Source of the DNA: UBA7803 sp040219935
GTDB taxonomy: Bacteria > Pseudomonadota > Gammaproteobacteria > Pseudomonadales > Azotimanducaceae
DNA: 64,000 nt
Direction of reading: 5' to 3'
NCBI GenBank assembly: GCA_040219935.1
Contig: JAVJUA010000048.1
Span: 124,001-188,000, forward strand
Positions 34,453 to 43,812 of the stretch are shown here, piece after piece. The notes below the pieces were generated by a model. That model saw only the letters and a program-made list of their open reading frames with translations, searched no databases and was not told where the DNA came from. Positions within the stretch are counted from its first letter, which is position 1; each line of letters starts with the position of its first letter. The position numbers and the translations under genes were made by a program.

Positions 34453-35837
34453 TCCCGCGACCTCATTCGTGCGTCCAGGGCGTCGCGCAGGCCGTCGCCG
34501 AGCAGGTTGAAGGCGAGCACGGTGATGCTGATCAGCAGCGCCGGAAAGATCAGCTCGTGGGGGTAGGTGAGCATGGTCTTGATGCCCTCGTTGCACATGC
34601 TGCCCCAGGACGGCGTCGGCGGCGCCACGCCCATGCCGATGAACGACAGGAAGGCTTCCGTGAAGATGGCGCTGGGCACGGCGAAGGTGAGGGTCACCAG
34701 GATCACGCCCATGGTGTTCGGAATCATGTGCCGCATCACCAGGTAGCCGGTGGGCGCGCCCAGCAGCCGGGCGGCGCTGACGTAGCCCTCCTCGCGCACC
34801 TGCAGAATCTGGCCGCGTACCAGCCGCGCCGTGGCCGGCCACAGCAGCACCACCATGGCCACCACCATGGGCATGATGCCGCTCTCGCCGGGGCCGATGC
34901 CGAAGGCGATCTTGAAGAGGATCATGAACAGCAGGAACGGCAGGGCGATGACGAAGTCGGCGAAGCGCATCAGCGCCTGATCGACGTGGCCGCCCAGGAA
35001 GCCGGCGGTGCTGCCGTAGACCACCCCGAACAGCACGAACAGGAACGGCGCGGCGATGCCGATGAACAGCGACACCCGGGCGCCGTGCATGAGCCGCGCC
35101 AGCATGTCGCGGCCCAGGTAGTCGGTGCCGAGCGGGTGCAGGGCGAGGCGCACGCTGTCGCCCACCTGCCGGTCGTCGGCCGGGGCGATGAGGCCGCGCG
35201 CCAGGGCGTCGTCGATGGTGATGACGCGATTCGGCGTCACCTCCAGCGACTCCTGACGGTCGAGCTCCTCGCCGTAGGTATCCAGCGCCACCACGGTGTA
35301 GTAGTAGGTGCGCGGCTGCAGATCCAGGCGGTCTTCGAAGCGGGTCTGGTCACGGGCAAAGGTGTCGCCCATGGGCAGGCCAAGAGCCTCGCCGGGCGCC
35401 ACCGGAAAGATGTTGCGGTACACGCGGTAGCCGTAGGCTTCGGGCCACGGGTCCCACAGCAGCCGCACGCTCTGGGTGGTGGCGGGCTCCGCCAGATGCA
35501 GCCCCGGCCGGTCCGGTTCCAGGGTGCTGCCGTCCCAGGGCTGCAACGGGCCCACCAGGGTAGCGGCTCGGCTGGCGCCCGGCGGGGTGCTGATCTGGTC
35601 CAGGTCCTGCGCCGCCGGGTCCACCTGCCACACGAACGGGCCCACCACGGTGAACAGCAGCAGCGCGATGATGATGTACAGCGAGCCCAGGGCGCGCCGG
35701 TTGGCCTTCAGGCGTATCCAGGCGTCCTGCCAGTACGACAGCGACGGCCTCGACAGCACCTGGGCACGCTGCTCGGCGTGCAGCGGCTCGAAGGCGCCGG
35801 GCTCGTTCAGGGTGACGGTGGGTGAGGTTTCCGCCAT
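34449..35837 (-). CDS. Peptide ABC transporter permease (OppC/DppC-like) with an inserted fibronectin-III-like domain
   Basis: A 462-residue permease, about 150 longer than usual DppC/OppC. After a cytoplasmic N-terminus and the first helix (about 51-70), a periplasmic insert of about 120 residues appears before the canonical HPLGTDYLGRDMLARLMHGARVSL (234-257). Residues about 110-201 look like one FN3 domain: VRLLWDPWPEAYGYRVYRN, then TRFEDR, and TYYYTVVALDTYGEE, the usual beta-strand and Tyr pattern. The remaining helices and the EAA loop (EEGYVSAARLLGAPTGYLV, about 349-367) are normal. ATGA overlap with the downstream ATPase, and only 3 bases separate it from the upstream permease. The insert could dock the binding protein or a cell-wall or peptide ligand. 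Confidence 0.92.
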   Translation of the reverse strand: MAETSPTVTLNEPGAFEPLHAEQRAQVLSRPSLSYWQDAWIRLKANRRALGSLYIIIALLLFTVVGPFVWQVDPAAQDLDQISTPPGASRAATLVGPLQPWDGSTLEPDRPGLHLAEPATTQSVRLLWDPWPEAYGYRVYRNIFPVAPGEALGLPMGDTFARDQTRFEDRLDLQPRTYYYTVVALDTYGEELDRQESLEVTPNRVITIDDALARGLIAPADDRQVGDSVRLALHPLGTDYLGRDMLARLMHGARVSLFIGIAAPFLFVLFGVVYGSTAGFLGGHVDQALMRFADFVIALPFLLFMILFKIAFGIGPGESGIMPMVVAMVVLLWPATARLVRGQILQVREEGYVSAARLLGAPTGYLVMRHMIPNTMGVILVTLTFAVPSAIFTEAFLSFIGMGVAPPTPSWGSMCNEGIKTMLTYPHELIFPALLISITVLAFNLLGDGLRDALDARMRSRE

Positions 35838-35840
35838 GGC

Positions 35841-36773
35841 CTACTCCAGCCGCACCCGCGGGTCGACGACGCCGTACAGCAGGTCGACGACGATCACCAT
35901 CAGCACCAGAAAGGCGCCATAGAACACGGTGGTGCCCATGATCACGGTGTAGTCGAGCTGCTGCACCGCCTGCACGAAGTAGCGGCCGAGCCCGGGAATG
36001 GCGAACACCAGCTCGACCACGAAGCCGCCGGTGGTGATGGCGGCGATGGAGGGCCCGAGCACGGTGATCACCGGGAGGATGGCGTTGCGCAGCTGGTGAC
36101 GCGAGAAGATGCGCGTCGGTGGCAGCCCCTTGGCCTTGGCCGTGCGGATGTAGTCGGCGTTGACGATCTCGAGCATGGACGAGCGCATGAGCCGGGTCAG
36201 GTAGGCCATGGTGCCGAGGCCCAGCACCAGCGACGGCACCAGCATGTGCCAGACGGTGCCCCAGCCGGCCACCGGCAGCAGCGACACGCCCAGCAGGTCG
36301 TTCAGGTTCACCAGAGCGAGCTGGCCCAGGGCGGCGAACACGAAGCTCGGCACGCTGATGCCGAGTATCACCAGGAACATGATGACGACGTCCGGCAGCC
36401 GGTTGCGGTACAGGGCCGTGAGCGCTCCCCACAGCACGCCGCCGAGGCCGGCGAAGACGATGGCCAGGATGCCGAGCGTGGCCGAGACCGGGAAGTGCTC
36501 GCGGATGATGTCGTTCACCTCCCGGTTCTTCTGGGTGAACGAGATGCCGAAGTCGCCGCGTGTCAGGTTGCCGAGAAAGATCAGGTACTGCTGGCCGAGG
36601 GGCTTGTCGAGCCCGTACTTGGCCTCCAGATTGGCGCGGATGTCAGCGGTGACCGCGCGGTCCTGGGTGAGCGGGTCGCCGGGCACGCTGTGCATGGCGA
36701 AGAAGGTGGCGGTGGCGATGAACCAGACGGTGATGATGCCCTGAATCAGCCTGCGAACCGTGTATCGCCACAT
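35841..36773 (-). CDS. Peptide ABC transporter permease (OppB/DppB-like)
   Basis: A 310-residue six-helix permease with the family N-terminus RRLIQGIITVWFIATATFFAMHSVPGDPL and the EAA loop DYIRTAKAKGLPPTRIFSRHQLRNA. Length is normal for OppB/DppB and there is no insert, unlike its partner. It lies 9 bases downstream of the binding-protein gene and 3 bases upstream of the second permease, all on the minus strand. Confidence 0.95.
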   Translation of the reverse strand: MWRYTVRRLIQGIITVWFIATATFFAMHSVPGDPLTQDRAVTADIRANLEAKYGLDKPLGQQYLIFLGNLTRGDFGISFTQKNREVNDIIREHFPVSATLGILAIVFAGLGGVLWGALTALYRNRLPDVVIMFLVILGISVPSFVFAALGQLALVNLNDLLGVSLLPVAGWGTVWHMLVPSLVLGLGTMAYLTRLMRSSMLEIVNADYIRTAKAKGLPPTRIFSRHQLRNAILPVITVLGPSIAAITTGGFVVELVFAIPGLGRYFVQAVQQLDYTVIMGTTVFYGAFLVLMVIVVDLLYGVVDPRVRLE

Positions 36774-36782
36774 GGTGTCGGC

Positions 36783-38477
36783 CTAGCCCCCGGCGATGCG
36801 CACATTGGTGAAGTCCGGGTCCGGGCCGACGCTGCGGCGCACCATGCCGCGCAGCTGCGGATCGGTCACGTACACCACGCCGCGCTCGTAGTTGGGCAGA
36901 ATCACCGCGTCGTCAATGAGAATGCGTTGAATCTCACCGAACGCGTCGACCCGCTCGCGGGGATCGGTGGCGTTCTGCGCCGCCCGCACCCAGCGGTCGA
37001 GCTCGGGATTGTTGTAGCGGCCACGGTTGTTGAGATTCCACGACGCGAACAGGTCGGCGAACGTCAGCGGGTCGTCGTAGTCGGGCCCCCAGCCGGCCAG
37101 CACCATGTCGAAGTCGCCGGACGTCATCTTCGCCAGGCGCTGCTTGAAGATCTGCTTGTCGATGCGGATCTCGATGCCGAGCGAGCGGCTGAGCGATTCC
37201 TGGTAGTACTCCGACTGCTTGTTGGAGATGGGGTTGTCGCCGGACAGCAGCACCAGCGGCGGAATGCGCTCGAGGCCGAGCTCCCGTTTGGCCAGTTCGA
37301 GATGCCTTCGCGCCTCCGCCAGGTTGGCGGCGGGCCAGTTGGCTGGCTTTTCCTGGCGCAGGGGCCGCTCCACGCCGTCGAGCCACACCGGGAACAGCGA
37401 CTCGCCGGGCAGGTAGCCGGGCAGCTTGATGACCCGGTAGACCAGCTCGCCGGGATCGAGGGCCAGGGCGATGGCCTTGCGCAGGTGATGGTTGCGGGTG
37501 ACACGGCCCTCGCGGTGGTTGAACTCGATGTAGAACACCGACCCGTCCATGAACCGGTGCAGGTGCCAACCCTGCACCATGGCCTCGTTGAGGTTCTCTT
37601 CGGTCAGCGTCGTGTAGGCGATCTTGCCGTCCTTGAACAGGTTGAGCTGAGCGTTCGGATCGCTGGTGATGTACGGGAAGTCGAGCACGCGGATCTGCAC
37701 GCGGTCCTGGTCCCAGTAGTGCGGGTTCTTCTCCATGCGCACGTGGGCGCCGTGCACCCAGCGGGTCATCACGAACGGGCCGTTGTAGAGCAGGGTGTCG
37801 TGGTCGGCCCCGTAGCGGCCCTGCGTCGAGCGATAGAAGTCTTCGCGAATCGGGTAGAAGGTGGAGAACGCCACCAGCTTGGCGAAGTAGGCAACCGGTC
37901 GCGCCAGGCGCACGTGCAGGGTGTGGTCGTCGATGGCCTCGACCCCCAGCGACTCGAGCGGGAGCTCGCCGCGGTTGACCGCCTCAGCGTTGAGTATCGG
38001 GTAGAGAATGAACGAGTACTCGGAAGCGTTGGCCGGGTCGAGGGCCAGTCGCCAGGCGAAAACGAAGTCGTGGGCGGTGACCGGTTGCCCGTCACTCCAG
38101 CGGGCATCCTTTCGCAGCCAGAACGTGGCGTCGGTCGCGGTGACCTCCCAGCGCTCGGCGACGCCGGGGGCCAGCTCGTTGTGCTCGTCGTAGCGCAGCA
38201 GGCCTTCCTTGAGGTGGCCGAGCACCATGCCGCTGACCTGGTCTGTGGACATGGAGCTGTTGAGCTGGGGAGGCTCTTCGCGCAGCACGGCGGTGATGGT
38301 GCCCGTGGTCGGATCGACGCCCCGGCTGAGACCGGCGCCGGCGCCGGTCATGCCCGAGGCCCAGGCGAGCCCCAGCATCAGCAGCGCCACGCCGCTCACC
38401 GCCAGCACCGCGAACAGCAGCAGCTGCCGGCCGGCAGAGCGGGTGAAATCTCGCTGGTTGTCGGCGATCTGGCTCAA
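36783..38477 (-). CDS. Peptide ABC transporter substrate-binding protein (OppA-like, membrane anchored)
   Basis: A 564-residue SBP_bac_5 family periplasmic binding protein. It begins with about 17 polar residues, then a hydrophobic segment (about 18-40) without a lipobox Cys, so it is probably a signal-anchored rather than lipid-anchored protein. The peptide-binding body has DARWSDGQPVTAHDFVFAWRLALDP, the YNGPFVMTRW segment and the late PNYERGVVYVTDPQL, all like E. coli OppA. The start is TTG at 38477 with GGAG about 8 bases upstream. Forty bases separate it from the VWA gene, with no terminator visible. Confidence 0.93.
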   Translation of the reverse strand: MSQIADNQRDFTRSAGRQLLLFAVLAVSGVALLMLGLAWASGMTGAGAGLSRGVDPTTGTITAVLREEPPQLNSSMSTDQVSGMVLGHLKEGLLRYDEHNELAPGVAERWEVTATDATFWLRKDARWSDGQPVTAHDFVFAWRLALDPANASEYSFILYPILNAEAVNRGELPLESLGVEAIDDHTLHVRLARPVAYFAKLVAFSTFYPIREDFYRSTQGRYGADHDTLLYNGPFVMTRWVHGAHVRMEKNPHYWDQDRVQIRVLDFPYITSDPNAQLNLFKDGKIAYTTLTEENLNEAMVQGWHLHRFMDGSVFYIEFNHREGRVTRNHHLRKAIALALDPGELVYRVIKLPGYLPGESLFPVWLDGVERPLRQEKPANWPAANLAEARRHLELAKRELGLERIPPLVLLSGDNPISNKQSEYYQESLSRSLGIEIRIDKQIFKQRLAKMTSGDFDMVLAGWGPDYDDPLTFADLFASWNLNNRGRYNNPELDRWVRAAQNATDPRERVDAFGEIQRILIDDAVILPNYERGVVYVTDPQLRGMVRRSVGPDPDFTNVRIAGG

Positions 38478-38517
38478 CGTCCGTCCGGTCTCCGGGTCGT
38501 GACTGCGGTCGAGACCG

Positions 38518-40035
38518 CTACTGTACCGTACGCAGCAGGTGCCCGACGATACGTTCCAGGTGCACCAGGCTGTTGCACTCCTCGGTCTGGTGGCAGTACG
38601 CCGTGTAGCGGCGCATCTCGGCGTCGCCGACGAACCAGGAGTTGCGGGGCTCCGGGTTCAGCCAGATGAGACGTTTGCAGCGGTCGTACATCTCCTTGAG
38701 GATGTCAGTCCGCGGATCGCCGTAATTGTTCCGCGCGTCGCCGAGAATGATGATGGTGGTGCGGTTGTCCACCTCGTCGAGGCACAGCCGGCGGAAGTCG
38801 CTGAAGGCCTGGCCATAGTCGGTGGAGCCGCCGGCGTAGTCGCGCAGCGTCTTGGCGATGGCGTCCTCGATGCCGTTACGCTCGAACAGTTCCGTCACCT
38901 CGGCGAGGTCCGAGGAGAAGGCGAACGAGCGCACCTTCGGCATCACCTCCTCCAGGCTGTAGAGAAACATGAGCATGAAGCGGGCGTAGGCGGCCACCGA
39001 GCCGGAGACGTCGCAGATGGCGAACACCTTGGGCCGGTCCACCTTCACCGACTTCCAGTGCAGGTCGAAGATGGCGCCGTCGTAGCTCATGTTGTGGCGC
39101 AGTGTGCGCGGCACGTTGAGCTGGCCGCGCTTGAACACCTTGCGCCGCCGCGAGTACATGGTGGACAGCTTCTTCGCCATCTTGAACACCACGTCCTGGA
39201 TCAGGCGATGGTTGCGCGCTTCGACGTTCGACAGCTTCACCTTGCGCAGCAGCTCTTCCCGCAGCCGCTTGCCGGTGGCGTCGGCGTGCAGCAGAAACTG
39301 CCGCTCGACGTAGTCGCGCACCTGCTCGCGCAGCCATTCCCGGCGGCGCCGCAGCTCCTGGCCCAGGCGCCGCTCCGGCACGCGCCCGCTCTCGCGCAGC
39401 TCGGCGATCTCGCCGTTCAGGTCACCGAGCCCCATCTGCTCCAGAATTCTGCGGGTGTACAGACCCTTCTGGGTGAACACCTGGATCTCGCGCACGTTCA
39501 CGGCCTCGCCCGCCGCCGCCATGGCCACCGACAGCTCCACCTTGGAATCGCCCATCAAGAGCTGGCCCAGCTCGGAGCCGGGGTCGCTCATGTCCCCCGG
39601 GCCCAGGTCTTCCTCTTCCGCCTCGTCGGCGGCTGCCTGGGCGCTGGCGCCCTTGGCCTTGCGCTTGCTCTTGCTAATGGACTTGCCCTTCGGCTTGCCG
39701 GTGCGGGCCTCGGCGCCGCCGGCACCCTCGCCGCCTTCGCCGCCGCCTTCGCCACCTTCGGCGTCACCTTCTTCGGCATCCGCGTCGGTCGCGTTGGCGG
39801 CCGCGCGTCCGCCGGCAACGGTCTGGGCCTTGAAGAACTGGTCGAAGCAGAGGTCGAAGGTCTCCTTCTCGTCCGCCGTCTTCGGCAGCACCAGGGCCAG
39901 CGAGCGCTTCAGGGCGGCGCGGTCCTGATAGCCCACCAGCTCCACCGCAGACAGCGCGTCCAGGGTTTCCGCCGTGGACACCCGCACCTCGGCATTGCGC
40001 AGGGCGCGGATGAACTGGGTGAGGGTGCGGTCCAT
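38518..40035 (-). CDS. VWA-domain protein, CoxE-like
   Basis: A 505-residue cytosolic protein. Residues 1-75 are helical, followed by a Gly/Glu-rich acidic linker (about 78-110) and a Lys-rich stretch (about 112-130). A middle helical region with many Arg/Glu residues comes next, and the CoxE-type von Willebrand A domain has MIDAS DVSGSV (about 341-346), the GGSTDY Thr and LGDARNN. CoxE-like proteins act with a MoxR-type AAA+ ATPase, here encoded 7 bases upstream. Known pairs help mature metalloenzymes such as CO dehydrogenase, but no such enzyme is nearby. Confidence 0.9.
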   Translation of the reverse strand: MDRTLTQFIRALRNAEVRVSTAETLDALSAVELVGYQDRAALKRSLALVLPKTADEKETFDLCFDQFFKAQTVAGGRAAANATDADAEEGDAEGGEGGGEGGEGAGGAEARTGKPKGKSISKSKRKAKGASAQAAADEAEEEDLGPGDMSDPGSELGQLLMGDSKVELSVAMAAAGEAVNVREIQVFTQKGLYTRRILEQMGLGDLNGEIAELRESGRVPERRLGQELRRRREWLREQVRDYVERQFLLHADATGKRLREELLRKVKLSNVEARNHRLIQDVVFKMAKKLSTMYSRRRKVFKRGQLNVPRTLRHNMSYDGAIFDLHWKSVKVDRPKVFAICDVSGSVAAYARFMLMFLYSLEEVMPKVRSFAFSSDLAEVTELFERNGIEDAIAKTLRDYAGGSTDYGQAFSDFRRLCLDEVDNRTTIIILGDARNNYGDPRTDILKEMYDRCKRLIWLNPEPRNSWFVGDAEMRRYTAYCHQTEECNSLVHLERIVGHLLRTVQ

Positions 40036-40042
40036 CGCCGGC

Positions 40043-41017
40043 TCAGGCGCGGGCGGCCTTGCTGGTGAGGGTGGTGAGCTCGACGCTGACGTTCTCGATG
40101 TCCTCCTGGAACTTGAGAATCACGTTCAGCGTGTCGCGCACCAGCGCCGGGTCGAGGGTCTCGGTGTGCAGCAGCAGCAGGGTGCGGGCCCAGTCGATGG
40201 TCTCGCTGATGGCGGGCACCTTCTTCAGATCCATGTCCCTGAGTTCGTGGATGAAGGCCACCAGCTGGCGGCGCAGCTCCGGCGGGATCTCCGGCACCCG
40301 GGCGTGGATGATGCGCTGCTCGAGGTCGATGTCGGGGAACGGGATGTAGAGGTGCAGGCAGCGGCGCTTCAGCGCATCGGAGATCTCGCGGGTGTTGTTG
40401 CTGGTGAGAAACACCATGGGCGGCTCGCGCACCGCCTTCACCGTGCCGATCTCGGGAATCGACAGCTGGAAATCGGACAGCATCTCCAGCAGCAGCGACT
40501 CGAACTCGTGGTCGGACTTGTCTACCTCGTCGATCAGCAGCACGCAGCCGTCCTCGGCCTTCAGCGCCTTCATCAGCGGCCGCGGCTCGAGAAACTCCTC
40601 GGAGAAGAAGATGTCGCCGAACTCGTGCAGCCGGCCCACCGACTCGGCGAAGCCCTTGGCGCCCTGCAGCACCTCGTCCAGAGTCTCCTTCAGCACCTGC
40701 GTGTACAGAAGCTGCTTGCCGTACTTCCACTCGTAGATGGCCTTGGCTTCGTCCAGGCCCTCGTAGCACTGCAGCCGGATCAGCGGCAGCGCGAACATCT
40801 GCGCCGTGGTCTTGGCCAGCTCGGTCTTGCCGACCCCGGGCGGGCCTTCGATCAGTATGGGCTTGTGCAGGTGGTAGGCCAGGTACACGGCGGTGGCGAT
40901 CTGGTCGCTGCAGATGTAGCGGTGCGCTTCCAGGGCCTGCTTGAGGGCCTGTACGGACTCGGTGAGCTTGTCGACGTCGACGGCGGTTTCGGCCACGGGA
41001 TGCCCTGATTTCTGCAA
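40043..41017 (-). CDS. MoxR-family AAA+ ATPase, CoxD-like
   Basis: A 324-residue AAA+ chaperone ATPase. Walker A is EGPPGVGKTEL (57-67), Walker B is VLLIDEVDKSD (about 164-174), and sensor 1 is FLTSNNTREISDAL. The YEGLDEAKAIYEWKYGKQLLYTQ segment marks the CoxD/CGN-type branch of the MoxR clade. It is the first gene of the minus-strand block that continues into the VWA gene and the peptide transporter, and it is divergent from the amidohydrolases. It is distinct from cobS in this window. Confidence 0.92.
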   Translation of the reverse strand: MQKSGHPVAETAVDVDKLTESVQALKQALEAHRYICSDQIATAVYLAYHLHKPILIEGPPGVGKTELAKTTAQMFALPLIRLQCYEGLDEAKAIYEWKYGKQLLYTQVLKETLDEVLQGAKGFAESVGRLHEFGDIFFSEEFLEPRPLMKALKAEDGCVLLIDEVDKSDHEFESLLLEMLSDFQLSIPEIGTVKAVREPPMVFLTSNNTREISDALKRRCLHLYIPFPDIDLEQRIIHARVPEIPPELRRQLVAFIHELRDMDLKKVPAISETIDWARTLLLLHTETLDPALVRDTLNVILKFQEDIENVSVELTTLTSKAARA

Positions 41018-41144
41018 ACGCCGGATTATCCCAGCGGCTCAGGGGTGTGTATAGCGTAAAGGCACTTGCACGGGCGGCCGGGCGTGAAATCCCGGTGCGG
41101 CGTCGTATAGGATTGGCTGGATCATCGGAAGAGGAGGAGGCCAC

Positions 41145-42425
41145 GTGTTGCTGCGAACCACTTCTCTCGGACTGCTGCTGCTGTGGTCGGCAACGGTCTG
41201 GGCCGAGACCATCATCCATGCCGGACGCCTGATCGACGTGAGCAACGGTCGGGTGCTCACCGAGCGCTCCATCGTCATCGACGGTGAGCGCATCGTCCGT
41301 GTCGAGGAAGGCTACGTGAACGTCGACACCGTCATCGACCTGTCCGGTGCCACGGTGATGCCGGGCTGGATCGACATGCACGTGCACATCGTCAGCGAGC
41401 AATCTCCGCAGCGGCAGCTCGAGCGCTTCACGCTCGATCCGCAGGATGCCGCCTACCGGTCCGTGGTCTATGCCGAACGCACGCTCATGGCCGGCTTCAC
41501 CACGGTGCGCGATCTCGGCACCAGCCATGGGCTGGCCCAGTCGCTGCGCCGCGCCGTCGAGCAGGGCCTGGTGCCGGGTCCGCGCATCTTCACCGCCGGC
41601 AAGTCCATCGCCACCACCGGCGGTCATGCCGATCCGAGCAACGGCACCAATCGTGAGTTCGCGCGCGAGCCGGGGCCGGACGAGGGGGTGGTCAACAGCG
41701 TCGACCAGGCCTGGCAGGCGGTGCGCGCCCGCTACCAGGAAGGCGCCGACCTGATCAAGATCACCGCCACCGGCGGCGTGCTGAGTCAGGCCGCGAGCGG
41801 CGAGAACCCCCAGTTCCGCGCCGCCGAGATCGAGGCCATCGTCGCTGCGGCGCGCGACTACGGCTACAAGGTGGCCGCCCATGCGCACGGCGCCGAAGGC
41901 ATGAAGCGGGCGGTGCTGGCCGGCGTCGACTCCATCGAGCACGGCACCTTCATGACCGACGAGGTGATGCGGCTCATGAAGCGTCAGGGCACCTGGTACG
42001 TGCCCACCATCGCCGCGGGCCGCTTCGTCGGCGAGAAGGCTGAGGAACCGGGCTACTTTTCCGACCTGGTGCGGCCGAAGGCCGCCGCCATCGGCCCGCA
42101 GATTCAGGACACCTTCGCCCGGGCCTACGCCGCTGGCGTGAAGATCGCATTCGGCACCGACACCGGCGTGTCGCCTCACGGCGACAACTGGAAGGAGTTC
42201 GGCTTCATGATCGACGCCGGCATGCCGGCCATGGAGGCCATTCAGAGCGCGACGCGATCGGCCGCGGAGCTGCTCGGACAATCCGACAGGCTCGGCAGCA
42301 TCGAGCCCGGCAAGCTGGCCGACATCGTCGCCGTGCCCGGCGACCCGCTGCTCGACCCGGCGGAATTCGGCCGGGTACACTTCGTCATGAAAGCCGGCCG
42401 GGTGTACAAATCGCCCGAGGCATAG
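41145..42425 (+). CDS. Exported amidohydrolase (Xaa-Pro dipeptidase/imidazolonepropionase-like)
   Basis: A 426-residue amidohydrolase-superfamily metalloenzyme with a signal peptide (1-20, ending VWA), so periplasmic. A full binuclear site is visible: H79 and H81 (DMHVHI), carboxylation Lys K205 (ADLIKITATGG), H246 (AHAHG), H266 (SIEHGTF) and catalytic D339 (FGTDTGVSPHG). This set matches the Xaa-Pro/Xaa-Arg carboxypeptidase (prolidase-like) group. GTG start with GGAGGAGG 6 bases before it. It is divergent from the MoxR/VWA/peptide-transporter block, so hydrolysis of imported or periplasmic peptides is a reasonable inference. The next amidohydrolase begins 28 bases later. Confidence 0.9.
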   Translation: MLLRTTSLGLLLLWSATVWAETIIHAGRLIDVSNGRVLTERSIVIDGERIVRVEEGYVNVDTVIDLSGATVMPGWIDMHVHIVSEQSPQRQLERFTLDPQDAAYRSVVYAERTLMAGFTTVRDLGTSHGLAQSLRRAVEQGLVPGPRIFTAGKSIATTGGHADPSNGTNREFAREPGPDEGVVNSVDQAWQAVRARYQEGADLIKITATGGVLSQAASGENPQFRAAEIEAIVAAARDYGYKVAAHAHGAEGMKRAVLAGVDSIEHGTFMTDEVMRLMKRQGTWYVPTIAAGRFVGEKAEEPGYFSDLVRPKAAAIGPQIQDTFARAYAAGVKIAFGTDTGVSPHGDNWKEFGFMIDAGMPAMEAIQSATRSAAELLGQSDRLGSIEPGKLADIVAVPGDPLLDPAEFGRVHFVMKAGRVYKSPEA

Positions 42426-42453
42426 TCAGCACCTGAAGCTTTGGGAGCCGACC

Positions 42454-43812
42454 ATGTTGAGCAGATGCAGGCTGCCTGTCTTCGTCCTGACCGCCCTGGC
42501 GGTCATCGCTGCCCAGGCGGCAGAACGCGCCCCCTACGCATCTACCTATGCGCCATTAGCCGCGCCGGCGGTGCTGATCAGCAACGCCACGGTGCTCACC
42601 GGTACCGGCCAGCGCCTCGACCGGGCGGACGTGCTGCTGCGCGACGGCCGCGTCGCGGCGGTGGGCAGGGACATCGACGCCGCCGGCGCCCGCGTGGTGG
42701 ACGCCGGAGGCGGTTGGGTCACCCCGGGCATCATCGACGTGCACTCCCACCTCGGCGACTACCCATCGCCGATGACACCGTCTACTCAGGACGTCAACGA
42801 GATGACCGGTCCCAACACCGCCGGCGTCTGGGCCGAGCACTCGGTGTGGCCCCAGGACCCCCAGTTTCCGCTGGCGCTGGCCGGCGGTGTCACCGCGCTG
42901 CACGTGCTGCCCGGCAGCGCCAACCTGTTCGGCGGCCGCGGCGTGACGCTGAAGAACGTACCCGCGCGCACCGTGCTGGCCATGAAGTTCCCCGGCGCGC
43001 CGCCATCGCTGAAGATGGCCTGCGGCGAGAACCCCAAGCGCACCTACGGCAGCCGCAACCAGAGCCCGATGACGCGCATGGGCAACGTCGCCGGCTTTCG
43101 CGCCGCCTGGGCCAAGGCCCTGGATTATCGGGAGCAGCGGGACCGGGCGGCCAGCGACCCGGAGGCCGAGGCGCCGGAGCGCGACCTCGGCCTCGACACC
43201 CTGGCGGGCGTGCTCGACGGCGAGATTCTGGTGCACAACCACTGTTACCGGGCGGACGAGATGGCGGTGATGATCGACGTCGCCCGCGAGTTCGGCTACC
43301 GCATCACCGCGTTCCACCACGCCGTGGAGTCGTACAAGATCGCCGACCTGCTGGCGGCAGAGGGCATCTGCTCGGCCATGTGGGCCGACTGGTGGGGCTT
43401 CAAGCTGGAGGCGTTCGATGCGGTCAACCAGAACGTCGCCCTGGTGGACCGGGCCGGCGCCTGCGCCATCGTCCACTCCGACTCGCCGCGCGGCATTCAG
43501 CACCTGAATCAGGAGGCGGCCAAGGCCATGGCCGCCGCGCACCGGGCCGGCTTCGACGTCGACGAGGCCCATGCCATTGCCTGGATCACGGCCAATGCCG
43601 CCCGCGCGCTCGGCATCGATGCCGAGACCGGCACCCTGGAAGCCGGCAAGGCGGCCGACGTGGTGCTGTGGGACCGCAACCCGTTCAGCGTGTACGCGCG
43701 TGCCCAGCAGGTCTACATCGACGGCTACCTCTACTACGACCGCAGCGATCCGGCGCGCCAGCCCACCACCGACTTCGATCTGGAGCAGACGGCGCGGGGA
43801 GGTGCCCGATGA
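42454..43812 (+). CDS. Exported amidohydrolase (intact metal site)
   Basis: A 452-residue exported member of the amidohydrolase superfamily: signal peptide 1-22, then the small beta-sandwich and a TIM barrel. Metal ligands include H97 and H99 (DVHSHLG), the VHNHCYRADEM and AFHHAVESYK histidines and the final Asp in IVHSDSPRGIQHLN. The C-terminal GTLEAGKAADVVLWDRNPF is the usual closing sandwich. It overlaps the following amidohydrolase by four bases (ATGA), which suggests the two products are made in equal amounts and perhaps form a complex. The substrate is unknown. Confidence 0.9.
   Translation: MLSRCRLPVFVLTALAVIAAQAAERAPYASTYAPLAAPAVLISNATVLTGTGQRLDRADVLLRDGRVAAVGRDIDAAGARVVDAGGGWVTPGIIDVHSHLGDYPSPMTPSTQDVNEMTGPNTAGVWAEHSVWPQDPQFPLALAGGVTALHVLPGSANLFGGRGVTLKNVPARTVLAMKFPGAPPSLKMACGENPKRTYGSRNQSPMTRMGNVAGFRAAWAKALDYREQRDRAASDPEAEAPERDLGLDTLAGVLDGEILVHNHCYRADEMAVMIDVAREFGYRITAFHHAVESYKIADLLAAEGICSAMWADWWGFKLEAFDAVNQNVALVDRAGACAIVHSDSPRGIQHLNQEAAKAMAAAHRAGFDVDEAHAIAWITANAARALGIDAETGTLEAGKAADVVLWDRNPFSVYARAQQVYIDGYLYYDRSDPARQPTTDFDLEQTARGGAR

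Noticed and set aside
38478..38517. Terminator between the VWA gene and the peptide-binding protein.
   Set aside because: GCGGTC/GACCGC can pair but the loop is only two bases and no T-run follows, so read-through is expected.
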